Shown here in pieces: positions 25,109 through 34,153 of a DNA stretch of 47,363 bases. Positions within the stretch are counted from its first letter, which is position 1; the number at the start of each line of letters is the position of its first letter. The position numbers and the translations under genes were made by a program. The notes below the pieces were generated by a model. That model saw only the letters and a list, made by a program, of their open reading frames with translations. It made no database searches and was not told where the DNA came from. The DNA is taken from positions 1-47,363 of the forward strand of contig CAILLA010000140.1 of the NCBI GenBank assembly GCA_903834925.1, read 5' to 3'. The stretch is from an uncultured Schlesneria sp. Its GTDB lineage: Bacteria; Planctomycetota; Planctomycetia; Planctomycetales; Planctomycetaceae.

Positions 25109-25657
25109 TTAAGCGAGTTGAAGCGTACGGTCGCGAAACTTTTCCATTCGTTCTTCGCAATCAGCGATTCCCGTAAGATGGGTGTTGACCATGCTCCCGA
25201 TTCTGCCGACAAGATCAGTGGCAAAATCAGCGTCCTGCAATGCCTGTCTGAATCTCGGGTGGTAACGATAAAACGTCTCAGGGATGCGTCCCTCTTGATC
25301 CTCGTTGGTTGGAAAACCAAGTCGCTCAAATCCCGTCTTGAGTTCAGCTTGAACCGATGCCGGTTTTTCATTGGCAACGCGACTGAGTTCAACGACGTGG
25401 GTTTTGTAATCCCCTTCCAAGAACGAGATGATTTCGTTTCTGAGTGCGATCTCGCGTTCAAGGTGTGACCACCTCAATTGCTGGCACTCGTGTGCCGATT
25501 TAACGGCAAAACCCTTCGCCGATTTGGTTTTGATTTCTTGGATTGTCCCCGCGAGAGCGTTTTTGTCGCCTTCGAGCTTTTCCAGTTCACCCGAGATTTT
25601 CGTGTGGAGTGCGATCAACACTTTTGGACTGTTGAACGGTACTGATGGAAACTGCAT
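25109..25657 (-). CDS. Coiled-coil-like hypothetical protein of the element
   Basis: A 182-residue protein. The frame is open much further upstream, but the ATG at 25657 is chosen because GAAGGA lies 9 nt before it and because the longer form would overlap the DUF1580 gene. Residues about 14-80 are strongly helical and heptad-like (KISGELEKLEGDKNALAGTI, LEREIALRNEIISFLEGDY). Function unknown; a structural or DNA-associated accessory role is possible. Confidence 0.65.
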   Translation of the reverse strand: MQFPSVPFNSPKVLIALHTKISGELEKLEGDKNALAGTIQEIKTKSAKGFAVKSAHECQQLRWSHLEREIALRNEIISFLEGDYKTHVVELSRVANEKPASVQAELKTGFERLGFPTNEDQEGRIPETFYRYHPRFRQALQDADFATDLVGRIGSMVNTHLTGIADCEERMEKFRDRTLQLA

Positions 25658-25733
25658 TTGTCGTGATCCTTCAAGAAAGAGAACTGGTGGTCGTCCGGGC
25701 GAAATTGCCAGGACGAATTGAGAGACATTTTTT

Positions 25734-26027
25734 TCAGATGCCGATAGCGGCAAGGGCTTGGCGTGCAGCGGTGTTTTGTCGTGCTCGTTGCGTCGCGCTG
25801 ATCGGTGCCAATTCTGCTGGCTGGTCTTTGGGTTGGTTCTGATCTTGGATGAATCTTTCAATCGCAGCCTTTGACGTGTATCGTTGGCCGCCAATCAGAA
25901 TCGTTTCGAGCTTCACGCCCTTGCAGCCTCGAAGATACCATCGCCACATCGTTGCTCGGCTTGGCCGCCGTCCAGGAAACTGAGCAGCGGCTTCAGTCCC
26001 GAAGTGCAGTAAGTCTTCCTTGTCCAT
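25734..26027 (-). CDS. DUF1580 helix-turn-helix protein
   Basis: A 97-residue protein with AGGAGG 7 nt before the ATG. The sequence (FPGRRPSRATMWRWYLRGCKG, then LETILIGGQRYTSKAAIERF) matches the DUF1580 pattern known from planctomycetes. This is a MerR/excisionase-like winged helix-turn-helix in which a T-x-x-R-W helix precedes a G-G-x-R-Y-T-S wing. Likely a DNA-binding directionality factor or regulator of the element. Confidence 0.8.
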   Translation of the reverse strand: MDKEDLLHFGTEAAAQFPGRRPSRATMWRWYLRGCKGVKLETILIGGQRYTSKAAIERFIQDQNQPKDQPAELAPISATQRARQNTAARQALAAIGI

Positions 26028-26173
26028 TTCGAATCCTCCTGAAAAAACGTGGAACGTCTGAGACTCGTTGCAGGCTATGGGCGGATTCGAGCCAAGAATA
26101 GACCACTTGGAGCGGAGTAATATGAAAATGGTATTACTTCCCTACCACTTTTAAAAAAAGACGATCGGAAAAC

Positions 26174-26207
26174 TAAAAACCCCTGCCTACTGATCGTAAA
26201 CAGGGGT
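26174..26207 (-). terminator. Terminator closing the small-regulator cluster
   Basis: On the minus strand ACCCCTG pairs with CAGGGGT (26201-26207 with 26179-26185, 15-nt loop), then TTTTT (26175-26179). It lies 30 bp past the stop of the 75-residue HTH-like gene. Confidence 0.6.
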
Positions 26208-26236
26208 CCGTTGGCGGGGTCCGTGGCATTATGGCT

Positions 26237-26464
26237 TCATACGGCTGGCGGCTGCTGACATCGGATCAAGTCCGCCCAGAACCATTCAGCGTCAATGATG
26301 GTCTTCGCGCCGAAAACTATCGTACGGATGCTTTTTTCCTTTAGGTTTTTTCGAAGCGTTTCCGGTTCGCATCCGAGTATCTGCGCCCAGTCCTCAGAAA
26401 GAAAACGACCAGAGCTTGGCAACGGTTGATAGTTGATCGGCTTGATGGTTGTCTCTGTCTTCAT
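26237..26464 (-). CDS. Excisionase-like small DNA-binding protein
   Basis: A 75-residue protein whose start overlaps the previous stop by 4 bp. SGRFLSEDWAQILGCEPETLRKNLKEKSIRTIVFGAKTIIDAEWFW (shown in parts: LSEDWAQILGC, ETLRKNLKEK, TIIDAEWFW) reads as a helix-turn-helix followed by a short wing, as in MerR-type excisionases. Exact family not assigned. Confidence 0.65.
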   Translation of the reverse strand: MKTETTIKPINYQPLPSSGRFLSEDWAQILGCEPETLRKNLKEKSIRTIVFGAKTIIDAEWFWADLIRCQQPPAV

Positions 26465-26676
26465 GTCGTTTCCGTCCGATGTGGGAAAAGGAATTCGACC
26501 AGATCATCGCCTAAGAAAAATCGTGTTTTCGTGTGTTTGCGGGCTGGCGTCAGTCCCTCATCAATCCAGGTTTGGAGCGTCTTTTCTGTGATCCTGAATG
26601 ACGTGATCAGTTCACCCGCCGTGTAGATCCTCCCTCGAACAATTCCGCAGACGTGCGGTTTGGGTTCGGTTTTCAT
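26461..26676 (-). CDS. Small MerR/excisionase-like HTH protein
   Basis: A 71-residue protein. The ATG at 26676 is chosen over 26685 because GAGGA is 9 nt upstream of it, but adjacent to the other. The centre (YTAGELITSFRITEKTLQTWIDEGLTPARK, in parts YTAGELITSF and TLQTWIDEGL) is a typical HTH_17-like recognition unit, followed by RFFLGDDLVEFL. Second of three coupled small genes next to the integrase; probable excisionase or regulator. Confidence 0.7.
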   Translation of the reverse strand: MKTEPKPHVCGIVRGRIYTAGELITSFRITEKTLQTWIDEGLTPARKHTKTRFFLGDDLVEFLFPHRTETT

Positions 26677-26681
26677 GGCAA

Positions 26682-26855
26682 TCATTCCTCGTCCGTGAGT
26701 TGTTCGAGTACCCAAGTTCGGGCCGCTTCCCCGTCGCCAAATTCCGTATCGTTTTCAGTGGTTTCCAGTTCGTCCAGAATCTTGATGATTTTCAGCAGTG
26801 ACGCGAACCTCGCGGTTTGGATGTCACGTAATTTGATTGCCTTGTCAGATGTCAT
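26682..26855 (-). CDS. Small hypothetical protein, first of the regulator cluster
   Basis: A 57-residue acidic helical protein from the ATG at 26855 (AAGGGA 8 nt upstream). A longer frame to 26909 would start within a hairpin. Its stop overlaps the alternative upstream ATG of the next gene (ATGA). No family recognised. Confidence 0.55.
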   Translation of the reverse strand: MTSDKAIKLRDIQTARFASLLKIIKILDELETTENDTEFGDGEAARTWVLEQLTDEE

Positions 26856-26886
26856 GGGTCGTATCCCTTGATTGAAATTGTGGGAA

Positions 26887-26915
26887 GAAAAGGTGGAAGA
26901 GTCTTCCACCTTTTT
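26887..26915. terminator. Hairpin between integrase and regulator cluster
   Basis: AAAAGGTGGAAG (26888-26899) and CTTCCACCTTTT (to 26914) form a compact palindromic stem with T-tracts on both strands. It lies just past the integrase stop (26937) on the minus strand, so it probably separates the integrase transcript from the small regulator genes. Confidence 0.6.
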
Positions 26916-26936
26916 GTGTGACTGGTAGCGACGGTA

Positions 26937-28001
26937 TCAACCTCGAACGCGTGCAACAGCTTTGGCTTTTTCCAAGTCAACGTGTGCGTAGTGATCGCTC
27001 ATCGACGCGTTGGCATGTCCAAGCGATGCCTGTACGCCATCAAGCCCGTGGACTTGCCTTATCTCGGTCGCAGCCAAATGACGTAGCCAATGCCCCGTAA
27101 ACCGTGGCAACTTCAAATCGTCGCAGGTCTTTTTCAACCGATTGGAAAATGTCGCCCTCTGAATCGGGAACAATTTCGCAGACGGCTTTCCGGTCATGTA
27201 CTTTGCCAGAATCTCTTGGCCGCGTAATCCGAATACGAGCGCCCGTTGCTTCCCCTTGTGCCTCATCTTGTGGTCGGTCAAAACTGCCACCCATGCGGTC
27301 GGGTCGGATTGGTCAATCATCTCAGATGTGAGCGAAACCAGTTCGCCAGGACGACAGCCCGTGAGAATCGCCAGATCGATCATATCGCGCGTTTCCGGGC
27401 TTACGGCTGCACGGACAGCGTCCAGAATGTCTTTCTTAATGGCAGTCCGTGGAGCGTGATCCGTGGCGTCTGGATGACCCTCGCGTAATGCTGCCACAGC
27501 TTCGAGACCGAGAAGTACCGTTGATGGGACCAGTTCATTTTCAACAGCCCAACGGAATAGCCGCCGGATGCGTCCGACCGACTTGTTGATGTACTCCCTG
27601 CACCATGTCCCGCCGTCCAGCATCTTCTGGCGAACAGCTTTGAGGGACTTGGGACCGAATGACTTTGCCGGAGTGTCGCCGAACAGGTGGACCAGTGGAG
27701 TAATGGCCGACTTGACGCAATCGTATTCGGCAGTCCGTTTGCCGTTTTTCCGATAGTGGCCGTCAGCCCACTTTTCGAACGCCGATGATATTTCGTTGAT
27801 CGTCGGGCCGGTGTCGTCGGTGCCACGTTGGGCAATCGGGTCAACGGGTAGTCCGGTGGCGATTTCCTTGATCAGATCAGCGTAACGGATGCGGCTTTCC
27901 GGTGAACCGTACGCGCCAAGGTAGTGATCTTTGCCGTTGTACCAGACACGAGCTTGTCCGGTAGCCTTGTGGCGTGTCAGTGACGGAAGACGTTTTTTCA
28001 T
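26937..28001 (-). CDS. int: Tyrosine recombinase/integrase of the element
   Basis: A 354-residue protein with AAGGA 8 nt before the ATG. An SAM-like core-binding domain occupies about 65-155. The catalytic domain follows, with Arg217 (TGCRPGEL), Lys in TDHKMRHKGK (about 245-249), His304 and Arg307 (GHWLRHLA), His329 (LGHA) and nucleophile Tyr338 (DHYAHVD). All catalytic residues are present. It starts 187 bp from the intact att/tRNA-Leu end, the usual place for an integrase that targets tRNA genes. Confidence 0.95.
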   Translation of the reverse strand: MKKRLPSLTRHKATGQARVWYNGKDHYLGAYGSPESRIRYADLIKEIATGLPVDPIAQRGTDDTGPTINEISSAFEKWADGHYRKNGKRTAEYDCVKSAITPLVHLFGDTPAKSFGPKSLKAVRQKMLDGGTWCREYINKSVGRIRRLFRWAVENELVPSTVLLGLEAVAALREGHPDATDHAPRTAIKKDILDAVRAAVSPETRDMIDLAILTGCRPGELVSLTSEMIDQSDPTAWVAVLTDHKMRHKGKQRALVFGLRGQEILAKYMTGKPSAKLFPIQRATFSNRLKKTCDDLKLPRFTGHWLRHLAATEIRQVHGLDGVQASLGHANASMSDHYAHVDLEKAKAVARVRG

Positions 28002-28020
28002 GCGGATGATCCTTCCAAAA

Positions 28021-28178
28021 TACCGTTTCGGTAGTGATTACCGACACGGACAGGACGATTTTCATCTGCACGGAAGAACGTCTTCCGGTAACGTAACTTG
28101 TTTCAGCGTATCAACTTCAGCAATTTTCCCACACTTCCAGAAAATGACTGCGGTTTGTAGCCGCAAGTCATTGTCTGG
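28021..28178. promoter_or_regulatory. Palindromes between integrase start and the tRNA attachment site
   Basis: TACCG/CGGTA (28021-28033), overlapping CGGTA/TACCG (28029-28043), CGGAAGA/TCTTCCG (28071-28087), and a longer imperfect foldback CCAGA...TCTGG (28137-28178) whose last arm ends 10 bp before the att core. They are candidates for integrase arm sites, excisionase sites or the integrase operator. The last could also act as a replacement terminator for tRNA-Leu. Confidence 0.45.
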
Positions 28179-28187
28179 TAATGTGTT

Positions 28188-28272
<85 letters not shown>

Positions 28273-28438
28273 TGGGTGCCTCGGTTTCAATGAGGCGCGG
28301 GGGGACAGTATAGCGACCATCCGTTTTGTCGCAAGGTTCGCGTCATTTGGATATTTTCGAGCGATTTCACAGAAATCGAGTCGGTCCGAAAATTTTAGTA
28401 AATTTAAACCGTTGGATTTTGATTGGAATTGGCGTGTC

Positions 28439-28605
28439 GCGAGTTTTTCGGGAAATGTTCAAGGTTTCTGGACGTCGAAGAATGCACGGGCTGAAGCCCA
28501 TGCTACGAAGTTAGCGAGTTTTTCTGGAAATGATTGGGTTTTATTGTGGTCGATGGCTGCACGGGCTGAAGCCCATGCTACGAGTGGCGATCTTTTCAGG
28601 AAAGG
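28439..28605. repeat. 75-bp direct repeats upstream of pyruvate kinase
   Basis: Two copies spaced exactly 75 bp, each starting GCGAGTTTTTC-x-GGAAATG (28439 and 28514) and ending in an identical 26-bp segment (28483-28508 and 28558-28583) that contains the palindrome GGGCTGAAGCCC. A third partial copy begins near 28587. The palindromic core resembles a dispersed planctomycete intergenic repeat. Confidence 0.7.
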
Positions 28606-28705
28606 TTCGGAATTTCCGTTGGTCGCATCGGCTGTTCCGCTTGTTACAATCGGGCGGCACGCGCCCGGCCGGATCGAACGAACTCTTGCAAAGGATCAGT
28701 CGACG

Positions 28706-30178
28706 ATGGATTTCTGGCAACAAAAGTACGCGGAAGGACCGCTTGTTAAGACGAAAATTGTCGCGACCGTCGGGCCAGCTTGTGCCTCACACGAGAAGCT
28801 AACGGAACTTGTTTTGGCCGGCGTTGACGTCTTTCGGTTGAACTTTGCTCACGGCAAATACGAATGGTTCAAGGAAGTTGTCGGCTGGATTCGTCAGGTT
28901 TCGGTCGACTTGAAAAAACCAATCGCCATCCTCGCAGACCTCGCCGGGCCGAAAATCCGATTGGGTGAACTTCCCCCCGAGGGGTTGCGATGCCGACATG
29001 GTGCTCGAATGGAATTCGTCCGCGTCGTTGATGAGGGGCGATCGGATCAACTAACGTGCACATACGAGCAGTTGATCGATGACTTGCGGCCGGACGACCG
29101 GGTCCTGTTGGCTGACGGGTCGGTTTCGCTTCGTGTCATTGAGCAGAATGCGAAATTGGGAAAAGTGATTTGCGAGGTAGTTCAACCGGGACTGATTCGC
29201 AGCCGCCAGGGGGTAAATCTTCCTGGTGCGACGCTGAGTACTCCGAGCGTCACCGATAAAGACCGAGCTGATTTAAAATGGGTTCTGGATAATGGTCTCG
29301 ATTATGTCGGCTTGAGTTTTGTGAGGAATTCAGAAGATATTCGGCTGCTCAAGCGACTAATTGCGGATCACGGAACAAAAACACCTCCTTGGATTGTTGC
29401 GAAGATTGAAAAGCCCGAGGCGATTGCGGATCTTGAACAAATCGTGATCGAGACCGATGCCGTGATGGTCGCACGTGGTGATCTTGGTGTCGAAGCGGAT
29501 GTCTTCCGCGTTCCGGCATTGCAGAAACAGATTATTCGGATGTGCAATGAGCATCGAACACCGGTCATCACGGCGACGCAGATGCTTGATTCGATGCAAA
29601 AGAGCGAGCTGCCAACTCGTGCCGAGGCGAGCGATGTTTTCAACGCGGTTCTCGACGGAACTGATGCTGTGATGCTATCAGGTGAAACGGCTGCTGGAGA
29701 TTACCCTGTTGAAGCCGTCGCGATGATGAGTCGGATTGCGCGCGAAGCGGAAAGAATGCTGGAGACTCGACTTGGGAAAAGCGATTCGCGCAGCACGAAT
29801 CGAACTCGTGCAACAGCGATCACTGAAGCCGTGACGCATGGGGCGGTTACTGCTGCGTCGCATCTTAATGCCGATTTGATTGTTGCGGCGACGCGGGGTG
29901 GCAAGACTGCGATGGCGATTTCGAAGCAGCGACCGCACGTTCCGATTCTTGGCCTGACCGATCGTCCTGAGGTTGCTCGTCGGATGTGCTTGTTCTGGGG
30001 AGTGAGCGCGATGGAGACGTCCGCAGTCTCGTTGGCACCGCGGGAACTTCTTTTGTTCGTTGAAAACGAAGGGCGAGCTCGAAAACTGCTCGATTCTGGC
30101 AGCAAGCTGGTATTGATCGGCAGTTCGGACTGGAAGCTCGAATGGCACGACATGATGCTGGTTCATGTCGTTTCATGA
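28706..30178 (+). CDS. pyk: Pyruvate kinase
   Basis: A 490-residue protein, normal length. The ATG at 28706 is chosen over the long upstream open frame because AAGGA lies 10 nt before it and homology begins at once (LVKTKIVATVGPACAS). It converts phosphoenolpyruvate and ADP to pyruvate and ATP. Visible motifs: RLNFAHG, ILADLAGPKIRLGE, the catalytic Lys/Glu segment IVAKIEKPEA, metal-site MVARGDLGVE, PVITATQMLDSM, and DGTDAVMLSGETAAGDYP. The C-terminal allosteric-type domain is present (about 370-490). The upstream repeats at 28439-28605 may lie in its leader. Confidence 0.95.
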   Translation: MDFWQQKYAEGPLVKTKIVATVGPACASHEKLTELVLAGVDVFRLNFAHGKYEWFKEVVGWIRQVSVDLKKPIAILADLAGPKIRLGELPPEGLRCRHGARMEFVRVVDEGRSDQLTCTYEQLIDDLRPDDRVLLADGSVSLRVIEQNAKLGKVICEVVQPGLIRSRQGVNLPGATLSTPSVTDKDRADLKWVLDNGLDYVGLSFVRNSEDIRLLKRLIADHGTKTPPWIVAKIEKPEAIADLEQIVIETDAVMVARGDLGVEADVFRVPALQKQIIRMCNEHRTPVITATQMLDSMQKSELPTRAEASDVFNAVLDGTDAVMLSGETAAGDYPVEAVAMMSRIAREAERMLETRLGKSDSRSTNRTRATAITEAVTHGAVTAASHLNADLIVAATRGGKTAMAISKQRPHVPILGLTDRPEVARRMCLFWGVSAMETSAVSLAPRELLLFVENEGRARKLLDSGSKLVLIGSSDWKLEWHDMMLVHVVS

Positions 30179-30357
30179 CGGAGAAATCGTGCAGTCACTT
30201 TACATTCAGTCAAATCGTCATTAAACAGGGGGGCGTTCTCCAATTTTTTGGACGAGATCTAGTGGAACGCTGGTTGCTACTGTGGGTAGCACGGAATTTC
30301 GTCTGCCGAAATGGCGGCGAATTGAATGTCACCACACTTTGAGTGAGATGTGACTGC

Positions 30358-31092
30358 ATGACAAAATCGGATGGCGCGATGATTGAGGCGATCGGCCTCA
30401 GCAAGTTTTACGGACCGTTTGCGGCGACGCAGGACGTCACGTTCTCGGTTCCTCGTGGACAAGTTGCGGCGTTTCTCGGCCCGAACGGTGCCGGTAAGTC
30501 GACAACAATGAAGTTGCTGACTGGATTTCTGGCTCCCAGTTCCGGAACAGCCAAAATCGGTGGCCTCGACATGTCGACCGATCGATTGAAGGCCGCAGAA
30601 ATTCTCGGCTACCTTCCTGAAAATGGCCCGCTGTACCTTGAGATGACACCGTCGTCGATTCTGAAATTCCTGGGGGAAGCCCGAGGAATGAGCGGAAGTC
30701 GACTACGTGACCGGCTGGAGTTTGTCGCTCAAAAGTGCTCTCTCAAAGAAGTTTGGGGGAAACCGATCGGAAAGCTGTCTAAAGGTTTTCGGCAGCGAGT
30801 CGGAATGGCTCAGGCCTTGCTTCACGATCCTGAAATCTTGATTCTGGACGAACCGACCAGTGGTCTTGATCCGAATCAGACGCACGATGTTCGGGAACTG
30901 ATTCTGAGCTTGGCGAAGACCAAAACGATCCTGCTTTCGACTCATATTCTGACGGAAGTCAAAGCGGTTTGTAACCGGGTAATCCTGATCAACGATGGCC
31001 GGATCGTTCTCGACGGTTCGGTTGCAGATTTGGAACGCGGTGGCGAAGGAATGGACAAGCGGTTCCGTGAGCTGACCGGTTCCGCTCGTTGA
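30358..31092 (+). CDS. ABC transporter ATP-binding protein (GldA-like)
   Basis: A 244-residue ATPase subunit. Walker A GPNGAGKST, ABC signature LSKGFRQRVGMAQALL, Walker B ILILDEPTSGLD, and H-loop STHILTE are all intact. The start is either ATG 30358 or ATG 30379; both have weak ribosome binding sites. The downstream permease/GldG-type fusion and DUF4340 genes are its likely partners, as in planctomycete and Bacteroidetes Gld-type sets. Substrate unknown. Confidence 0.9.
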   Translation: MTKSDGAMIEAIGLSKFYGPFAATQDVTFSVPRGQVAAFLGPNGAGKSTTMKLLTGFLAPSSGTAKIGGLDMSTDRLKAAEILGYLPENGPLYLEMTPSSILKFLGEARGMSGSRLRDRLEFVAQKCSLKEVWGKPIGKLSKGFRQRVGMAQALLHDPEILILDEPTSGLDPNQTHDVRELILSLAKTKTILLSTHILTEVKAVCNRVILINDGRIVLDGSVADLERGGEGMDKRFRELTGSAR

Positions 31093-31303
31093 AAAGAACT
31101 CGGACGATTGTTTTACCTCGACAATGCGAAAGTGAGGAACCGGTCGTCCGAAACAGTAATGTTTGGGATGTGGGGCTGATGCTCCAAGTAATATTTTGAG
31201 TCGTACCGGGGTGCGTTGCCTCGGTATCGTGGTGGGCCCGGTGAAAAGGTCCACCCTGAATTGACCTGTAAATGTTTCTCAATTCGACAGGGATCGCCCA
31301 CAG

Positions 31304-34066
31304 ATGCGTTCGCATGTTGTCCTCGCGGTCTTCAAACGCAACTTCTGGAGCTACTTCTCCGGAGTCATTGGTTACCTATTCATCGTGGTGTTCGTGTTCC
31401 TGGGAGCGTTTGCGGCGTTCCAGGAAAAGTTCTTTGCGAACAACGTCGCCAGTCTCGACCAGTTGAACGAGTGGTTTCCTCAACTGCTGCTGTTCATCAT
31501 CCCTGCGATTACGATGGGGATTTGGTCGGAAGAGCGAAAACTTGGCACGGAAGAATTGTTGTTCACGCTTCCTGTTTCTGATCTGGAAGTGCTGATTGGC
31601 AAATATCTTGCGGTCGTAGCGGTCTATACAGTAGCCCTCGCATTTTCCTTAACCAATGTGCTTATCCTCTATTTCATTGGTGCCCCTGACCCTGGTCTGA
31701 TCTTTACCACGTATCTTGGATACTGGTTGGCGGGCTGTGCCTTGCTGGCGGCGGGAATGGTCGCATCGCAATTGACCAGTAACGCGACGGTCGCGTTCGT
31801 GCTCGGTTCAGCGATTTGTGCGATCCCGGTCTTTGCCGGTCGGCTTTCATTCCTGTTTGCGCTTCCCGACTTTGACGGTCCGGTTAAGGGTCGCTTTTCG
31901 TTACTGATGAAATTGGTCGCGTCGTTAGTCGGGTTCGTGAAGTCATTTGTTCCAGTAGCGGCTTTTGAAGGACTCAGTCTGTCATCGCAGTTCAAGCCAT
32001 TCGGGCTGGGGTTAATTCCTTCGCAGGGAGTGTTCTACTTCCTTGGCCTGACCGGTTTGATGCTGTATCTGAACTACATCCTGATCGGTTATCGGCATTG
32101 GAGCGGTGGGGTCAAAGGGACCAACATGGGGGCGCATTACCTCGTGCGTGCCGTTTCGCTGCTGCTGATGCTGCTGGGAGTTGGTGCGGTCTTTTCACGA
32201 GTGGGGGCAAGTGCCTCGGATTGGACATCCGAAAAACTGTACTCGTTCAGTCCTACGACGAAACAGGTGCTTAAAGATCTGAAGACCGATCGCCCAGTCA
32301 CGATTCAGGCATTCGTCAGCCGGACCCCTCCGCGAGATTATGTCACGGTCAAGAGCACGCTGCTGGGATTGCTTGGCCAATATGGTCAGGGGACATCGAA
32401 TGTGACCGTCCGAGTTGTCGAAGTCGACCCGTCCAGTGAACAAGCGGAAGAGGCAAAGCAGTTCGGTATTGAGGCTCGCGATATTCAGTTCGAGCGAGAA
32501 GGACGATTGCAGGTTGACAAAGTCGTGATGGGGGCGGTGATCAACAGTGGTTCCAATGAAATTGTGATCCCTCACTTCGGCAAGGGAACACCAATTGAAT
32601 ACGAGTTGACGCGTTCAATTCAAGTTGCAGCCAACGAGAAGCGAAAGACCGTCGGAATCCTGGAAAGTGACGCAAAGTTGGCCGGCGGATTCGATATGGC
32701 AACATTCCGTCAGTCACCCGAATGGCGAATCGTTTCCGAGCTGAAAAAATCGTACAACGTGGAAAACGTTCCGGCGGCAGCTCCGATCGATGATTCCAAG
32801 TATGACGTACTGATTTCTGTTCTTCCTTCTTCGCTGGGGATGAATGAACTGAACAATCTGGTGGCTTACGTCCAGAAGGGGAAACCCGTTTTGATCCTGG
32901 ATGACCCGCTTCCAGCGACGAATCCTCAACTTGCTCCGCGACAGCCAAAACCTAAACAGGGCGGTAACCCCATGATGAGCATGGGTATGCCAAACGAACA
33001 GAAGGCGTTCGGAGGTAAGTCAACTCCGTTGGTTGATCTTCTTGGTATCGAGTGGGTTTACGACGAAATCGTGTGGGACAGCACGTCATTGTACCTGCAC
33101 CCGGAATACGAAAAACTGCTTCGAGAAGAAATCATTTCCGTCAGTACGGAAAGCGGAAATGCAAAAGCATTTGATCTCGACAGCCCAGTGACTCGCAGTT
33201 TGCAGGAAGTGATGTTGTTCTTCTCGGGTTCGATTCGCGAGCGAGAGCTGAGAAAAGGTCAGGAGAAGTCACTTGAGTTTCGACCGCTGCTACTCACTGG
33301 CAGAAATTCCGGTGTGCTGGAATGGGATGATCTGGTGAAGAGCAGCATGTTCGGCATGAACATCGACTCCAATCCAAAGCGATCAACGGACGATGTGGCG
33401 CACATTCTGGCCGCTCAGATCTCTTCGACCAAGGATACTAAAGGGGACAAGATCAACGTGATTTATGTCGCGGATACCGACATTATTTCTGACTTCTTCT
33501 TCCATCTTCGCGAGTCAAAGCAATTTAACCTTGATCTCGACAATGTGACGTTTGTGTTGAACGCTGTCGACCAGTTGGCTGGCGATACGGCAATGATCGA
33601 TTTGCGAAATCGACGACCTAAGGTACGAACGCTGACCTCGGTAGAAAGCCAAACGAAGGCATTTAATAAAACCGCAACCGAAGAACGTAAGACGGCCGCT
33701 GATGAAGCCAAGAACGCAATGAAGGATGCCAAGGCGCGGCTTGCCGAAAAGGTCGAGAAGATCAAGAAGGACGAAACGCTCGACGATGACAGCAAGATGC
33801 AACAATTGATGATGGCTCAACAGGAAGAGTCACGCCGACTGGAAGTCGAAGAGGCAAACATCAACCAGACAAAAGATAAGAAGATCGATGCCAGCAAGAC
33901 CAAGATGGACCGGCTGACTCGAGAGGTTGAACGCAGCTACTACACGCGTTCGCTGTTTGTTTCACCGATTCCAGCGATCATTCTCGGTCTGTTGGTTTGG
34001 TTGATCCGTAAGAATAATGAGCAGCGGGATATTGCACCTTCTCGTCGAGTTGGTGCCAGGTCCTGA
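31304..34066 (+). CDS. ABC-2 permease fused to GldG-type auxiliary domain
   Basis: A 920-residue protein. Residues 1-260 form an ABC-2 permease (GldF-like) with about six membrane helices and the cytoplasmic block IWSEERKLGTEELLFTLPVS. A further helix near 280-300 leads into a GldG-type extracytoplasmic domain (LYSFSPTTKQVLKDL, VTIQAFVS, YGQGTSNVTVRVVEVDPS, IEYELTRSIQVAANEKRKTVGIL). Residues about 790-880 are a charged coiled coil, before a last helix (VSPIPAIILGLLVWLI) and a basic tail. In many bacteria GldF and GldG are separate; here they are one polypeptide. It pairs with the ATPase 210 bp upstream and the DUF4340 gene downstream. Confidence 0.85.
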   Translation: MRSHVVLAVFKRNFWSYFSGVIGYLFIVVFVFLGAFAAFQEKFFANNVASLDQLNEWFPQLLLFIIPAITMGIWSEERKLGTEELLFTLPVSDLEVLIGKYLAVVAVYTVALAFSLTNVLILYFIGAPDPGLIFTTYLGYWLAGCALLAAGMVASQLTSNATVAFVLGSAICAIPVFAGRLSFLFALPDFDGPVKGRFSLLMKLVASLVGFVKSFVPVAAFEGLSLSSQFKPFGLGLIPSQGVFYFLGLTGLMLYLNYILIGYRHWSGGVKGTNMGAHYLVRAVSLLLMLLGVGAVFSRVGASASDWTSEKLYSFSPTTKQVLKDLKTDRPVTIQAFVSRTPPRDYVTVKSTLLGLLGQYGQGTSNVTVRVVEVDPSSEQAEEAKQFGIEARDIQFEREGRLQVDKVVMGAVINSGSNEIVIPHFGKGTPIEYELTRSIQVAANEKRKTVGILESDAKLAGGFDMATFRQSPEWRIVSELKKSYNVENVPAAAPIDDSKYDVLISVLPSSLGMNELNNLVAYVQKGKPVLILDDPLPATNPQLAPRQPKPKQGGNPMMSMGMPNEQKAFGGKSTPLVDLLGIEWVYDEIVWDSTSLYLHPEYEKLLREEIISVSTESGNAKAFDLDSPVTRSLQEVMLFFSGSIRERELRKGQEKSLEFRPLLLTGRNSGVLEWDDLVKSSMFGMNIDSNPKRSTDDVAHILAAQISSTKDTKGDKINVIYVADTDIISDFFFHLRESKQFNLDLDNVTFVLNAVDQLAGDTAMIDLRNRRPKVRTLTSVESQTKAFNKTATEERKTAADEAKNAMKDAKARLAEKVEKIKKDETLDDDSKMQQLMMAQQEESRRLEVEEANINQTKDKKIDASKTKMDRLTREVERSYYTRSLFVSPIPAIILGLLVWLIRKNNEQRDIAPSRRVGARS

Positions 34067-34153
34067 GAATATCGAAACAACATGTGTTGTCGGTCGCCCG
34101 TAGACGGTCGACAACTCTTTCCCTAACCGTTTAATTCCCGCAGGAGCTTCGTC

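Noticed and set aside
24411-25894. Longer starts for the replication protein (24411) and the coiled-coil protein (25894)
   Set aside because: The first begins within a hairpin stem and the second overlaps the DUF1580 gene; internal ATGs with good ribosome binding sites fit better.
28439-28605. CRISPR array
   Set aside because: Only two full repeat units, no regular unique spacers and no cas genes in the window; the units are tandem duplications.
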